Shown: one piece after another, positions 32,022 through 43,130 of the stretch
Numbering within the stretch: position 1 is the first letter of the stretch
Layout of the letters: each line of letters begins with the position of its first letter
Assembly (NCBI GenBank): GCA_029204225.1
Contig: CM055107.1
Span: forward strand, 10,761,245-10,825,244
Direction: 5' to 3'
Origin: Diphasiastrum complanatum
Taxonomy: Eukaryota; Streptophyta; Lycopodiopsida; Lycopodiales; Lycopodiaceae
Length of the DNA stretch: 64,000 nt
Position numbers and translations under genes: made by a program
The notes under the pieces: generated by a model
What the model was told of the DNA's origin: nothing
What the model saw: only the letters and a program-made list of their open reading frames with translations
Databases searched by the model: none

Positions 32022-32873
32022 GTTCTATAACAGTAAAGCACAACTGATTATAATCGGTAACTGACTCAAAGCATCCGCTAGAGTATTTTGACTTCCTTTA
32101 CAATAATGTATAGAAAAGTCAAACATTTGCATCAGCTTAGCCCATCTAGCTTGCCTCCCCTTTAAATCTGTAGCATCACAGAACTATCGAAGAGTCTGAT
32201 GATCCGTCAAAACTTCAAATCTAGCTCCATACAAATAATGTCGCCAAATTTTCAAGGAATGAACAATTGCAAATAGTTCTTTCTCATAGGTACAATATCT
32301 AGACTGAGTAGGATTGAGTATCTTGCTTTCATAAGCCATAGGATGTCCATCCTACATCAAAACAGCTCCAATAGCATAATCATTGGCATCGGTCCTAACC
32401 ACAAAAGCCTTATTAGAATTGCCAATGACTAGTATTCATGCCGAAGTGACACTTTTCTTAAGCAACTCAAAATAATTATTCATATCCTCCGTCCACACCA
32501 CTAGTGGACTCTTAGCCCTCCGGCTTAGTTTCTTATGGCCTTTCAAGGCTTGGGTAAGAGAAAATGCCATTGATTGAGCAAATTGGAGAATATGCCGACC
32601 AAAAAATCCTACAAACCCCAAGAAAGGATTGATTTCCCTAATTTTGGTGACAATAGGCCAATCAATAACCCTCTGGATACGATCGGCCTCAATCTCCACT
32701 TCCCGTTTGAAAATTTTATGCCCCAAGTAGAACAGTTCCTTAGCAAAAAAGTCACACTTAGACTCCTTGGCAATGAGCTTTTCCCTTCTTAGAATGTGCA
32801 AGACAATCCTAAGATGCTCTTTATGTTCCGCCAAAGTCTTACTGAACACTAGGATATCATCTAAGAATACCAC
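32022..32873 (-). pseudogene. Ty3/gypsy RT C-terminal half and RNase H
   Basis: It starts in the middle of RT at the catalytic box VVFLDDILVFSKT and continues HLRIVLHILRREKLIAKESK, CDFFAKELFYLGHKI and INPFLGFVGFFGRHI. RNase H follows: RTDANDYAIGAVLM, HPMAYESKILNPTQSRY, EKELFAIVHSLKIWRHYLYG and NTLADALSQLP. A TAG at 32352-32354 (minus strand) stands where Gln is expected, and others follow. The N-terminal part of pol, gag and protease are missing: coding begins exactly where LTR sequence ends. Confidence 0.9.
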
Positions 32874-33452
32874 CCCTCCAATGCACTATGGAGTTCCATG
32901 CTCATCCAATGAGAGAGAGAGAAGCCTAGGGGAGTTAAAGAATCTCCAAGAGCCTCCATAAGCTTATGGAATGTCAAGAGACTCCTTCTATAACCTAGGA
33001 CTCTTTGAATGCCTTTCTTGTGAGAGTTGGGAACTCAATGGACACTTTAGAAGGGCGCCCTCCTACTAGGTCCCATTGCCCAAGTTGTGCAAGTATACTT
33101 TGGTCCTAGACCAATAAAGTGATATGGTTCAAGGTTGAGGCCCAAGGTTTAGAAAAATAGTCATCCAATGACTTTCTAACACCTCTCTAGGTTCCATACC
33201 TCCATCCAAGGCATAGACACCTACCTTCCCTTAACCAAGGACACTAGTACCTTAATCTAAGACACCTACCCTTAATACTACCCCTTATCCAAGGGTCACG
33301 TGACTCCATACTTCCGACTAAGGTATAGTCACTTGTCCGTCCTTATCCAAAGACACATACCCTTAATCCTAAGGGTATCTTGCCATTTAGCCCCCAACAC
33401 TAAATGGACTAATAGGGGTCTGAAGTACTGCTAGTTACGTAGGTATGTAACA
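32874..33452 (-). repeat. Truncated gypsy 5' LTR
   Basis: It begins TGTTACATACC at 33452 (minus) and matches 6933-7513 over its length. It ends abruptly within the LTR at the phrase CATTGGAGGGG, where RT coding takes over. The LTR 3' part, primer site, gag, protease and first half of RT are therefore deleted. Confidence 0.85.
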
Positions 33453-33495
33453 TAAACATTCATCCATATGCTTTAGATACAACATAGAAAAACAG

Positions 33496-33666
33496 ATGCT
33501 TAGTATGGTGTTTCATTATCAAAGATGGAAAAAACACAATGGTACTTGGGCCCCATCAGATCAAGATCTAGAAAACATTGGGCACACTGATTGGATATGC
33601 ATTGATATCATGGAAAATGGAGATTTGAACAAGATTGGAACTTATTCTACATTAGAACGGAACTGA
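33496..33666 (+). other. Possible exon, 56-codon open stretch
   Basis: The frame MLSMVFHYQRWKKHNGTWAP continues DWICIDIMENGDLNKIGTY to a TGA at 33664-33666. It has natural-looking residue use and no TE similarity that I recognise. A second short stretch at 33818-33898 (IRKRYEEKIMTKCKDLGGIV, then a stop) is preceded by TTGTGCAG, a plausible acceptor. This could be the end of an unidentified gene; no donor site is evident. The rest of 33453-34275 is non-coding. Confidence 0.25.
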
Positions 33667-34275
33667 TACTTTTACAACAATATATTTCTAAATATTTCAG
33701 CTATATATCGAATGGAAAATTGATATGTAATGTCTATTTATCAGTATATGAATTTTTATTCGTTATTCTTTTTTTTGTCACTATTCTGATCACTAACAAA
33801 ATGTATGTTTGTGCAGATACGTAAAAGATATGAAGAGAAAATCATGACCAAATGCAAAGATTTGGGAGGAATTGTTCAGATAATAGATCAATCATGATAC
33901 AAGATATTCGCTTATAGATGTTTGCAAGATTTGTAAAAACTCTCATAAATATCATTATATTTCTCAATTTCTGAGAATGTACATGTGTGACATGTATTTG
34001 CAATGGATGTTTTTCCCCATTGTTTCTGCATTTCTATAAGCCCATATTTATTCACAAGGCATTACATCAAAAATGTATATTGCTATTTAGTCTATTATTT
34101 TTCTACATCTCAAAAAAATATGGATTATCTCCATCCTGCACAAGTGTCAGTTGTGGACTGGATTGCCATCATGTTTCTGTAGCTGTATAGGGTGTTGCAT
34201 GAGATAATAAGTTCACCAACATTTGTTGAAGAAACTCATATATATCTCATTCATTGTAAAAGCTCTGCATTTATA

Positions 34276-35259
34276 CTACAAATCCAAAATAACTGAGTTA
34301 ATTGATTTATCAGAAAACAAATCTAAAATAACTGGATTAATGAACAGTGAAGGTAATATAGTTAGACCATTAACTAGTTTTTTTATCTGACTCATCAATT
34401 GCTTAAGTTTTGTCCTTTCTTCAGCTTCTTGGATCTTCCTCTTTAGTTCTTCTAGCTGCTTCGTGTACTTTTGTAGGTGTTTTTCGGCTGAACAACCAAT
34501 ATAGGTGGTAGTTGGTCTCCGCAAGACACTTGCAATGATCTATCAGCTACTGTGGTAAGACTATCAAAAACTGAGAATTTCTCAGAAGAACAGTAAACTG
34601 ATGATAAACAAATATATGGAAAGAAAGGTGTTGGTGACAACGGTAGATGGTGCGGACGATAGACATGAGAATGGGTGCAGAAGCATGGCAAGAGGTCGGT
34701 TAAAGAAAGAGACTGATTTCCCAATGTTTTGTGTTTTCTTTTTCTGAAGGATCTTCGTCGTGACTGGGATACTTCTTCTGATCGAGTCGCTTTGGATTGC
34801 CCATCTGTCTTCTTAGCCTTGTCGTTGTCGACTTTGGGTTTGTGACCTTGGCTGTTGATCTTGTTGGTGTTGTTGCTGGTAGCGTAACTGCTCCAGTGGA
34901 TCCAAGGAGATCCACTCTCTCCCCCCCCCCAAAAAAAAAAACCTGTTGGTGGGGATGATGTTGCTGGTAACTATTCATGCTCAAAATTGGATCGGCGTGT
35001 GGAACACGTACTTGAAACTCGTTGAACATGCGACTGGACTAAAAATTGAACAAATTTTAACTATATTTGTTTTGATCTTGTTGTAGTTGACTCGGAGACG
35101 AATATGGCAATTAGATGCAGGAATCAACTCAGATGTGACATGGACTGTACAAATTTGGTGGATGCACAGAAATCCAAAACTCTGTATAAGGTGACTGGAA
35201 AATTGATAGATGAATGACAAGTTATTCTTGAGATACACTACATGATGTCTCCTGTGCAA
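34276..35259 (-). other. Unrecognised minus-strand ORFs
   Basis: Three moderate frames. 34276-34524 contains a heptad-like, Lys/Glu-rich run (QKYTKQLEELKRKIQEAEER) typical of a coiled coil. 34700-35029 is basic (TPTRSTAKVTNPKSTTTRL), but part of it is read through a C10/A11 homopolymer at 34921-34941. 34981-35259 has no features. They might be exons of a decayed host gene, but there is no supporting domain or splice structure. Confidence 0.25.
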
Positions 35260-35354
35260 TGGCTATCTTTGATGAACTAAAAACAAATCTAAAAAAATAT
35301 GCATTTAGAAGAAATTTCCAAAATTAAACAATGACAAAAAATAAACAAGGGAGA

Positions 35355-35994
35355 TGTGAAAGATTTCAGATCCTTAAGATCCAATCTACTTGAATGATCT
35401 TTGGTTAGAAAGAGAAATACACTACCAATTTCACCAATGTAGAAAAATCAGCATCTACACACAATTTGATATGCAAACACTAATAGAACTTGATCAAGCT
35501 TGAATGGAATGATTATGTACTGTTGTTGTCCGTACAAAACCAGCAAGCTACGGTATTTCACACGTGTGGATCCAAAAATAACAAATATAGATCATTCTAC
35601 ACAGAATTGCAAGCAATCACCAAGATAGTGCACCAATGGATAGTAGAACCCAAGAGAACCATGTATAAGCATGAAATGAGATAAGGAAGAGAGAAGATAA
35701 CTCTCTCCACGAGTTACATCCTTTTATAGTAGGTCCAAACCCTATTTGGCCACTTGGCTTTCCCACCAAAATGCTAACCCTACCAATTTTGGGTCTAGAT
35801 TCAATGTACCCAGCTTATTCAAATTGAATCTACTCAAACTCGCATTCTATCTTTCCCACACTTTCAAAAAGTGTTTATTCAAATGAAATTTAGACTAATG
35901 AACTTTGAAAAGTCAACCTCTAAGTCTAAAACAAGTTTTGGCCTCAATATGTCAAATATTGCAAAATGTGATGAAACTAGTTGAATCTTTCACA
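35355..35994 (-). repeat. 3' LTR of the RT-less copia
   Basis: 640 bp, with a G-box palindrome CACACGTGTG at 35559-35568 and a TATA-like TTTTATAG near 35732. It matches the right LTR with scattered substitutions and a small indel near the end. Confidence 0.92.
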
Positions 35995-36582
35995 CTCCCT
36001 CTTCAACTAGTTTTAGCATAGACTTTGATAATACTCCAAGTGAAGTCCTATGCTTCATGAACAAGTCTTTTCCCAATGCTTTGGTGAAGATATCAGCTAC
36101 ACATTCCCTTGAAGACACATGTTGAAGCTCCACCTCCTTTGCAATGACTCGCTCCCTCACAAAATGATATTGTATCTCAATATGCTTGCTCTTAGCATGA
36201 AAGATAGGATTGGATGCCATTCTTTGGGCTGATTGATTGTCACAAAAGATGATTGGGCTCTCTGAAAAATCAGCAAGTGAAGGTCTTTGATCATCATCTT
36301 GATCCATACCATCTCCTTTGTGCAATGTGTAAGAGCTTTGTACTCGGCCTCACTAGATGACAATGAGATAGTGGCTTGTTTCTTTGACATCCATGATATA
36401 GCTCCATCACCTATGAAAATACAATAAGAACTAATGGATTTCCTATCCATTACATCTCCAACATAGTCTGAATCTGAAAATCCAAAAAGATTAGGTGATG
36501 ATCCCTCATACAATATGCCAAAATCTCGAGTTCCAATGATGTACCTCAAAACTTGCTTTCCTAGCTTCCAATGCTCCTAGCA
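35990..36582 (-). pseudogene. Copia RNase H remnant of the RT-less element
   Basis: Coding resumes at about 36582 with EHWKLGKQVLRYIIGTRDFG and FSDSDYVGDVMDRKS, then AISWMSKKQATISLSSSEAE. After a frame break comes FCDNQSAQRMASNPIFHAKS, then HIEIQYHFVRERV and ADIFTKALGKDLF. The C-terminus runs into the purine tract (GAAGAGGGAG, about 35995-36005). The frameshift near 36300 prevents a continuous RNase H. Confidence 0.85.
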
Positions 36583-37655
36583 TAGTTTTTGCCAATAGAA
36601 CTTTGATCCATCATAAGAATGATCTTCTTCCTAAGAATAGATCTCCTTTCAATGATCATGTAATGCTCAAAATAGAAACAACCATAATTGATATAGAGAA
36701 TAGTGTTCACTTGAGATGCTTCACTATTTCTTACATCAATTTTACATGTAAAAATGTGACTAGAACATGAAGAATCAAATAGAATGTAAATGAAATGATT
36801 CTACCATGCTTCCAACTCTGAACTCTCTGGAAAAATACAGCAAACAAACAATAAATGTGAGTGATCAACTTTTGCTTGCATGTCTCCTCCTTTGTCCTTT
36901 GTTGCCTTGTATCCACCATGATACTCCATGAATGAGCCTCCATCTTCATCTTGCCACAAGAAACCATCAAACCTTGGAAATCCATGAGTAGGTGAGTACA
37001 TCAATGATGCAAATCCAGCACCACTAGACTCCATAAACCAAGTAGTTTGCACTAGTCCATCTTCAAGATCTACTTGACACAAGAAAATGACCATGAATTC
37101 ACCAAAAATTGACAATCTCCAAGTATTGGCACCAAGTAGCTCAACACTTGAGAACTTAGCCATGGATGAGTGACATAATGAACCTCCAATAGCTTCATTT
37201 CCATCAGCAAAATCAACCAAAAATTCTAGTACAAATCCAACATCAAAACAATGCTCACCAATGTAGCTAGTTTTACCATATCTTGACAATTTGCACACAT
37301 CCACATGAAATTGCTCAAACATGAGATAGAACAAGTAAAGTAAACTTGAAAAACATTTCCTTTCTGCTCCTTTGACCTTACTTGAGTCTTCAATATGCTG
37401 CAAAAACATATCCATAACACCTTTGCCAATTACCTCTCCTTTGATGCTCTTGACTAGCTCCAAATTGCCAACTTCCCTTTTGACTAGTTGAAGCGCTTTG
37501 AGATCAACCTCTTGATCTTCAACTTGACCATCAAAGTCATTAAACAAACTTTGTTTTCCAGATCCATTACTTGATTTTATAGCAAGATAACATCCATCCA
37601 CTTGCATAGCTCCATGTACACAAGAAGATCCTCCAAAAGATGTTTCACTCTTCAT
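36583..37655 (-). other. Non-copia sequence inserted in pol, in frame
   Basis: After MDLEYQAFMKS the integrase frame continues without a stop for about 285 codons of sequence with no RT motif. It starts SCVHGAMQVDGCYLAIKSS, passes VDLKALQLVKREVGNLELVK and a hydrophobic SSLLYLFYLMFEQ, and ends FVCCIFPESSELEAW. A further 215 bp to 36583 include CKIDVRNSEASQVNT, which resembles a motif in the LARD-like element. No DNA-binding, kinase or other domain is recognised. It may be captured host exon sequence or a module shared among non-autonomous elements. Because it joins the 5' pol frame, a Gag-Pol-like fusion protein is formally possible. Confidence 0.6.
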
Positions 37656-39512
37656 AAAAGCTTGATACTCAAGATCCATTGCTTGGATCCACTCCTCTTC
37701 TTTTCTTGTTTGATCTACACTTGCAGGCTCATCCAAAGAGGTTAGGAAAGCAACATAATTTCCAGAAACTACTTCCTTACCCTTTTGATCATATGTGAGC
37801 CTTGAAGATACTTGTCTTTCTCTTGATGTTCTCCTTGGCTTTTGACCTGATGAAGGTCCATCATCACCACCATCCAAAGTAGGATCCTTCTCATCAACAT
37901 CAAGAATGTTAGATCCATCTACTTTACCATCAATCATGCTTGAAGACATCTTTGGAATGTTTCCCTCATCAAAAATGACATCTCTACCAACAATCACTTT
38001 GTTAGTAGAAGGAATGTAAACCTTGTAGGCTTTACTCACCTCACTATATCCAACAAAAATACCTCTTCTTGAAGATGGATCTTCCTTGGTCCTATCATCA
38101 AGAGTAATGCTGACATAGTATGTGCATCCAAAGGTTCTTAGAAAGTTGACACTCGGCCTCCTCTTGAATAGCATCTCAAAAGGTGTCCTTCCATCCAAAA
38201 TAGTACTCGGCCACCTATTGCACAAGAAATTGGCACACAACAAAGCTTGATCCCAAAATGGTTTGTCAAGATTAGCACTTGACCTCATAGCTTTAGCACT
38301 TTCACATAAAGTTCTATTCTTCCTTTCAGCCACTCCATTTTGTTGTGGAGTCCTTGATGTTGTATACTCTCTCTTGATCCCATGCTCATCACAAAAGGCC
38401 TTGAACTTGTTAGATATGTACTCACCACCATTGTCACCTCTCAAGCACTTGATCTTTGTGGAGAATTGGTTCTCCCTTGCATTCTTGAACTTGACAAAGA
38501 CATCATACACTTCATCCTTGCTCTTTAGTAGATAGATCCAACAAAATCTACTAAAATCATCAATGAATGTTACATACATCTTAGCTCCACTATTGCTAAT
38601 TGTAGTAAATCCATGAATATCCGATTGTACAAGTTGAAAAGGCTTTGTAGATCTAGAAATAGATCTAGTATAAGGTAGTCTATGTGACTTAGACAAAGCA
38701 CAAGACTCACAAACATGCTTCTCATTACTTAAGGAGCTTGGAAGACCAATCACAACCTTCTTCCTTGCCATTACCTCCAATGACTTGAAGTTGAGGTGTC
38801 CCATCCTTTTGTGCCAAACCTCTTGAATAGAAATTTGCTCCCTTGCAACACATTCAACTTGGTTAGAAATAACACAAGCATCAAGTTTGAACAACTTCCC
38901 TTGCCTTTTATCTTTTCCAATCAAGACATCCTTCCTTTTGATCAAGCAAGCATCTCCATCAAACTCCACCTTGAGGCCCTTACTTAGCATTTGACTCACA
39001 CTAAGAAAATTCTTGGTAATAGATGGAATAAACAAGACATCCTCCAAATGAACATTCCTATTTGTAGAGAGAGAAATAGGAATTCTGCCAATCCCTTTGA
39101 TTGCATACTCACCATCATTGGCCGTGTAGATCACCCTCTTGTCATCTCCATATGCCAACAAAGAAGTGAAGTATTCTTTGTGAAAGGTCATGTGTGAACT
39201 TGCTCCACTATCAATCCACCAAGGATCTAGATCTCCATCATTAGCAAGCATACATGAAGACATCACAAAAGCATCATCATTTGCATCTTGCACATCCAAA
39301 CCATCCTCATCAAGAGTAGGATTATCTTGCTTGTCTCCTTGATCTCTCTTTTTCTTGTAGCACTCACTTGCAAAGTGTCCTTTGATGCCACAATAGAAGC
39401 ACTTGAGCTTTGATCTATCCTTCTTTTTTCCACTTGAAGAAGAATCCACTTGATCTTGCCCTTTAGACCACTTGCTTTTGGTTTTGCCCTTGAATTTGCC
39501 CTTTGTGAACAT
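37656..39512 (-). CDS. Copia gag end, protease and integrase (open part of a 903-codon frame)
   Basis: The 903-codon frame (39512 to 36801) opens with MFTKGKFKGKTKSKWSKGQ and a CCHC knuckle CFYCGIKGHFASECYKK. The aspartic protease is WWIDSGASSHMTFHKEYFTS with LEDVLFIPSITKNFLSVSQM. Integrase shows WHKRMGHLNF...CESCALSK, FIDDFSRFCWIYLLKSK, LRGDNGGEYISNKF and QQNGVAERKNRTLCESAK. A second conserved block is FGCTYYVS...RRGIFVGYSE. The catalytic Asp-Asp-Glu pattern looks complete. The frame is separated from upstream gag by one stop near 39522. After integrase it enters the unrelated insert instead of RT. Protease and integrase could still fold; reverse transcription would need another element. Confidence 0.85.
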
Positions 39513-39521
39513 AGCATCCTC

Positions 39522-40124
39522 TTAAAGTGTTGATGTAGATCCACCTCTTGCTTGAAGCCTATATTCCTCATTGATCAAGATCTCTTGAAGATCCATCAAA
39601 CTTGGCAAAGTCTTTTGAATAGCAATACTTTGAACAATATTAGCATGAGCATCCAACAAGCCATTAAGAATTACTTGAATAAGCTCTCCTTCCTTAATGC
39701 TTTCATCTATGCAAGCTAACTCATCATTCAATGCTTTCATTCTCAAAACAAAAGTACTTGGACTTTCTTCATTCTTTTGCAAACGAGAAAATATTTGCCT
39801 TCTTAGAGTCAACACTCTAGAAGTAGACTTGGATTCATAAAGCTTCTTCAATGAATTCCAAGCTTCCAAAGATGATGTGCACTTACCAACTTCCTTGAAA
39901 AGCTCATTGGTAACATTCATCTTTATCATGTGTAGAGCCTTCTTGGCCCTCTTGTCATACCTCAATTGATCTTGTTGTGTTGCTGGTCTCTCCTCCAAAT
40001 CTACAACAGTATCCAAAACATCATTCATCTCAAGAAGTGACTCCATCCTCACTTTCCATAATGAATAGCTACTTGAGGTAAGCTTATCATTGGCTTCCAA
40101 CATGACTCCAATTGAGGTTACCAT
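39522..40124 (-). CDS. Copia Gag (capsid part)
   Basis: A 200-codon frame, MVTSIGVMLEANDKLTSSSY, SLWKVRMESLLEMNDVLD and VVDLEERPATQQDQ. It continues into the UBN2-type Gag region (LKKLYESKSTSRVLTLRRQI, IKEGELIQVILNGL, ILINEEYRLQARG). The order and length fit plant copia Gag up to the zinc knuckle. A stop at 39522-39524 separates it from the knuckle-protease frame, which may be a mutation. The start ATG at 40124 is the first in frame and matches the relic at 57290 (MATSGGFMLKGNDRLISSSY). Confidence 0.85.
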   Translation of the reverse strand: MVTSIGVMLEANDKLTSSSYSLWKVRMESLLEMNDVLDTVVDLEERPATQQDQLRYDKRAKKALHMIKMNVTNELFKEVGKCTSSLEAWNSLKKLYESKSTSRVLTLRRQIFSRLQKNEESPSTFVLRMKALNDELACIDESIKEGELIQVILNGLLDAHANIVQSIAIQKTLPSLMDLQEILINEEYRLQARGGSTSTL

Positions 40125-40711
40125 GTAGCAATGACCTGATCTTCTCTTTCAATCTACTTCAATACACAAAGCACTCCTTTGAACAACAACAAATGCTTTC
40201 AAAAGAAATCACCAAGATTTGAAACTATCTCACAAATTCTCTTCTAGCACTTATCCAAGCAAATCAACATATAGAATCATGAAATCCTGATCAACCTATG
40301 ATCTATCCTCAATCTAATGACTTTTGCCACTTCCTAAGATTGAAACACACTCAAATGAAGTCCAGCAACCTCACTATCTAGAGATCCAATCAAAATTAGG
40401 GTTTTGACAAAATCACAAAAAATTGACTATTCCAAATCTACATGCAAATGCTGAAAATTTGATATGCAATCTATAAGCCACCACTTAGGCTGAACCAATG
40501 ATCCAAAAATTGGCCAAATCCAGCATGTGAATTCAAAAAATGGAATTGAATAAGTATATTGACCTATTTAGTGTTTTGATCTACAAAAGATCCAATCTAC
40601 AAAAGCAAAAAATCTGATTTTGGTGTAGAATCCTCTCTAGCATGCTCTAGACTTGATATCTTCACCAAATCATTGATAGATCTGATTTCCTCCTTCATAA
40701 CCTGAAACACA

Positions 40712-40724
40712 AGCTCTAATATCA
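40712..40724 (-). other. Primer binding site, mutated
   Basis: The plus strand AGCTCTAATATCA abuts the right LTR. It is the Met-tRNA complement with two changes (TGATATTAGAGCT on the minus strand). Confidence 0.7.
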
Positions 40725-41372
40725 TGTGAAAAATTTCAGATCCTTAAGATCCAATCTACTTGAATGATCTTTGGTTAGAAAGATAAATACACTACCAATT
40801 TCACCAATGTAGAAAAATCAACATCTACACACAATTTGAGATGCAAACACTAATAGAACTTGATCAAACTTGAATGAAATGATTATGTACTGTTGCTATC
40901 CGTACAAAACCAGCAAGCTACTATATTTCACACGTGTGGATCCAAAAATAGCAAATATAGATCATTCTACACAGAATTGCAAGCAATCACCAAGATAGTG
41001 CACCAATGGATAGTAGAACCCAAGAGAAACATGTATAAGCATGAAATGAGATAGAGAAGAGAGAAGATAACTCTCTCCACGAGTTACATCCTTTTATAGT
41101 AGGTCCAAACCCTATTTGGCCACTTGGCTTTCCCACCAAAATGCTAACCCTACCAATTTTGGGTCTAGATTCAATGTACCCAACTTATTCAAATTGAATC
41201 TACTCAAACTCGCATTCTATCTTTCCCACACTTTCAAAAAGTGTTTATTCAAATGAAATTTAGACTAATGAACTTTGAAAAGTCAACCTCTAAGTCTAAA
41301 ACAAGTTTTGGCCTCAATATGCCAAATATGGAAATATTGCAAAATGTGATGAAACTAGTTGAATCTTTCACA
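40725..41372 (-). repeat. 5' LTR of the RT-less copia
   Basis: 648 bp, paired with 35355-35994. It carries the same CACACGTGTG palindrome (near 40930) and the same TTTTATAGTAGG TATA-like region near 41092. Confidence 0.92.
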
Positions 41373-41377
41373 GGAAA

Positions 41378-41990
41378 TACCAATGTTATAGAGAGTAAAG
41401 GTCGTAGAACACTTGTCAAACAAAAAGTCATTCATCAACATGCATAATTCACCTGGACAATTTCATGTTGCATTGATCTTGTAGAGTAATGAAAAACTCT
41501 TAGAAGCCCTTGTCCTAAAACAAGATAGGTAGCGGCACTTGAATCTACCATCGTTGATAGTAGATGTTGTAAGATATAGCTTGAGAAGCAGTGATAATTG
41601 AGGTACCGTGTCCTGAGAACCTCTCTGAGTAAGAGATTCAGAATAAATCTCTAATTGGATTTCCGAATTGTAGTTTGATTATGTATTGGCACATTGGAAA
41701 TCGTATCAACATATGGAAAGACAAAATAGATCTGAGATTGTAGAAGGGGAGAAAAACTGTCAATTCCTTGTGGAGGTTGGTCTTGGTTGGACATTGTAGC
41801 AGATGACGGAATATCGGTTCATATTGTCTTTTTGAATTATGGAACTAGTGTAGTGTGCGGTATTGTAGAAGTTTGCAAGAAACTTCTTGATTGAGCAGCA
41901 AGTTTAATTGTTGGTTGCTATGGTGCTCATGTTGTTGTCGCGAGGATCCTATCGAGAGTCATAACTAACGTGATAGGTAGATAGGATCTT
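41378..41990. other. Non-coding or decayed gypsy sequence
   Basis: No frame or motif recognised. It lies between the copia TSD and the gypsy gag relic, so it may be the decayed protease side of the latter. Confidence 0.35.
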
Positions 41991-41999
41991 AGTTGCTTG

Positions 42000-43130
42000 C
42001 TTTGGACAATCTTTGAAACTGTTTTCTGATACAGTCAGGACACTCAACATGGTACTTGTTCTTGACTGGACAATCAACCATAAAGTGGCCAGTTTCACCA
42101 CAAATGAAACATCTGGTGTGCAATATCCGTGATGTTGAGGATGATCAACGTGAAAGCTTTTCCATCCTTCAGTTTCCATTTGGTGCCAACATAGCCATCT
42201 TGTATGGCTAGTGGTTTTTTTTTGGTGGGTATTCATGATAAGTCAAGGAATGTCCAGAATGTGATGGTTGTGCTTCATATTGTTGGACTGTATGTGCTGG
42301 ATAGACGGATATGAAGGACAAGCATCAACAAGATGCGTAGCCCGACAGTGTGGGCACCATATTGTTTTTTGTCTATAAGGTACCTGTGCAGTGTTTGGCT
42401 GACCAGGCATACTGCTTTGGATAGACTTTAGGGTAGCTTGAAACTCATTGGTGAGTTTCTCCATCTGTAGTTGATGTTGGTTATTAAGCAAGTCCAACTG
42501 AGATTTCCAAAGCTGGTCTCGGGTATCCTTGATCGGCTTCAACTCATTGACAAGAGCACATAGTGCTCGTCTTTCTTTGGATTCGTCAACATTTGATCCT
42601 TCGTCTTCCCCTTTGATGGCATCAGACATAGCTAATTTTAGGCTCATATATTCATCATTGAATTTAAGCTCATGTATAATCCATCGTGGAAGTCCAACTA
42701 GGAACCAGATGATGAGCATCTGTTTGGAGGGTTATTCCTGTACTTGACTTTTGAGGCATTTGAAATGCTTGATATAGTCTCGTACACGTTCATCCTTTGC
42801 CATCTTGATGTTACTCAATTTGACAAAAGGAATCTTGATCAAGCAAAAGGGCTTAAAATGTTTGATAAACGACTCTTTCAAGATTGACCAGTCTGTCTTT
42901 TCGTCACGATCAAGGTTGAAAGACCAATCACGTGCTTTAGCGATCATGGTCATCGAAAACAGTTGGACCATAGCATCGGGAGATGTTTCGCCATACACAT
43001 CACATGCATTCTCAAATATTTGCAAAAATCTTTGAGGGTCCGAACTACCGTCAAACTTTGGTAGATCTAGCTTGGGTGTACATCTCTCAAGATGAGCATG
43101 GTGGGTAGCAGAAACTCCATTAAGGTTGGT
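42000..43130 (-). pseudogene. Ty3/gypsy gag relic
   Basis: From the right: LDLPKFDGSSDPQRFLQIFE, then NACDVYGETSPDAMVQLFS, MIAKARDWSFNLDRDEKTDW and SILKESFIKHFKP, the Retrotrans_gag capsid signature. After a stop come VGLPRWIIHELKF and a coiled-coil stretch (LLNNQHQLQMEKLTNEFQA). Two zinc knuckles follow, WCPHCRATHLVDAC (last His replaced) and, in another frame at about 42060-42125, CFICGETGHFMVDC. At least two frame changes are present. Nothing downstream of gag is recognisable. Confidence 0.8.

Larger units (their letters stand above)
35355..41372 (-). mobile_element. Complete copia-derived LTR element with RT replaced
   Basis: LTRs at 35355-35994 and 40725-41372 have ends TGTGAAAGATT...AATCTTTCACA. 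They are flanked by GGAGA (35350-35354) and GGAAA (41373-41377), a 5-bp target duplication with one change. A primer site lies beside the right LTR and a purine tract beside the left one, so the element runs on the minus strand. Gag, protease, integrase and the end of RNase H are recognisable. The RT core is absent and its place is taken by about 1.07 kb of unrelated, largely open sequence. It belongs to the same copia family as the relic at 56.6-63.7 kb. Confidence 0.93.

Noticed and set aside
34700-35029. 109-codon ORF with a FFFGGG stretch
   Set aside because: The stretch is translated from a homopolymer (C10 A11) and no domain or conservation cue supports it as a gene; kept only as an unrecognised ORF cluster.
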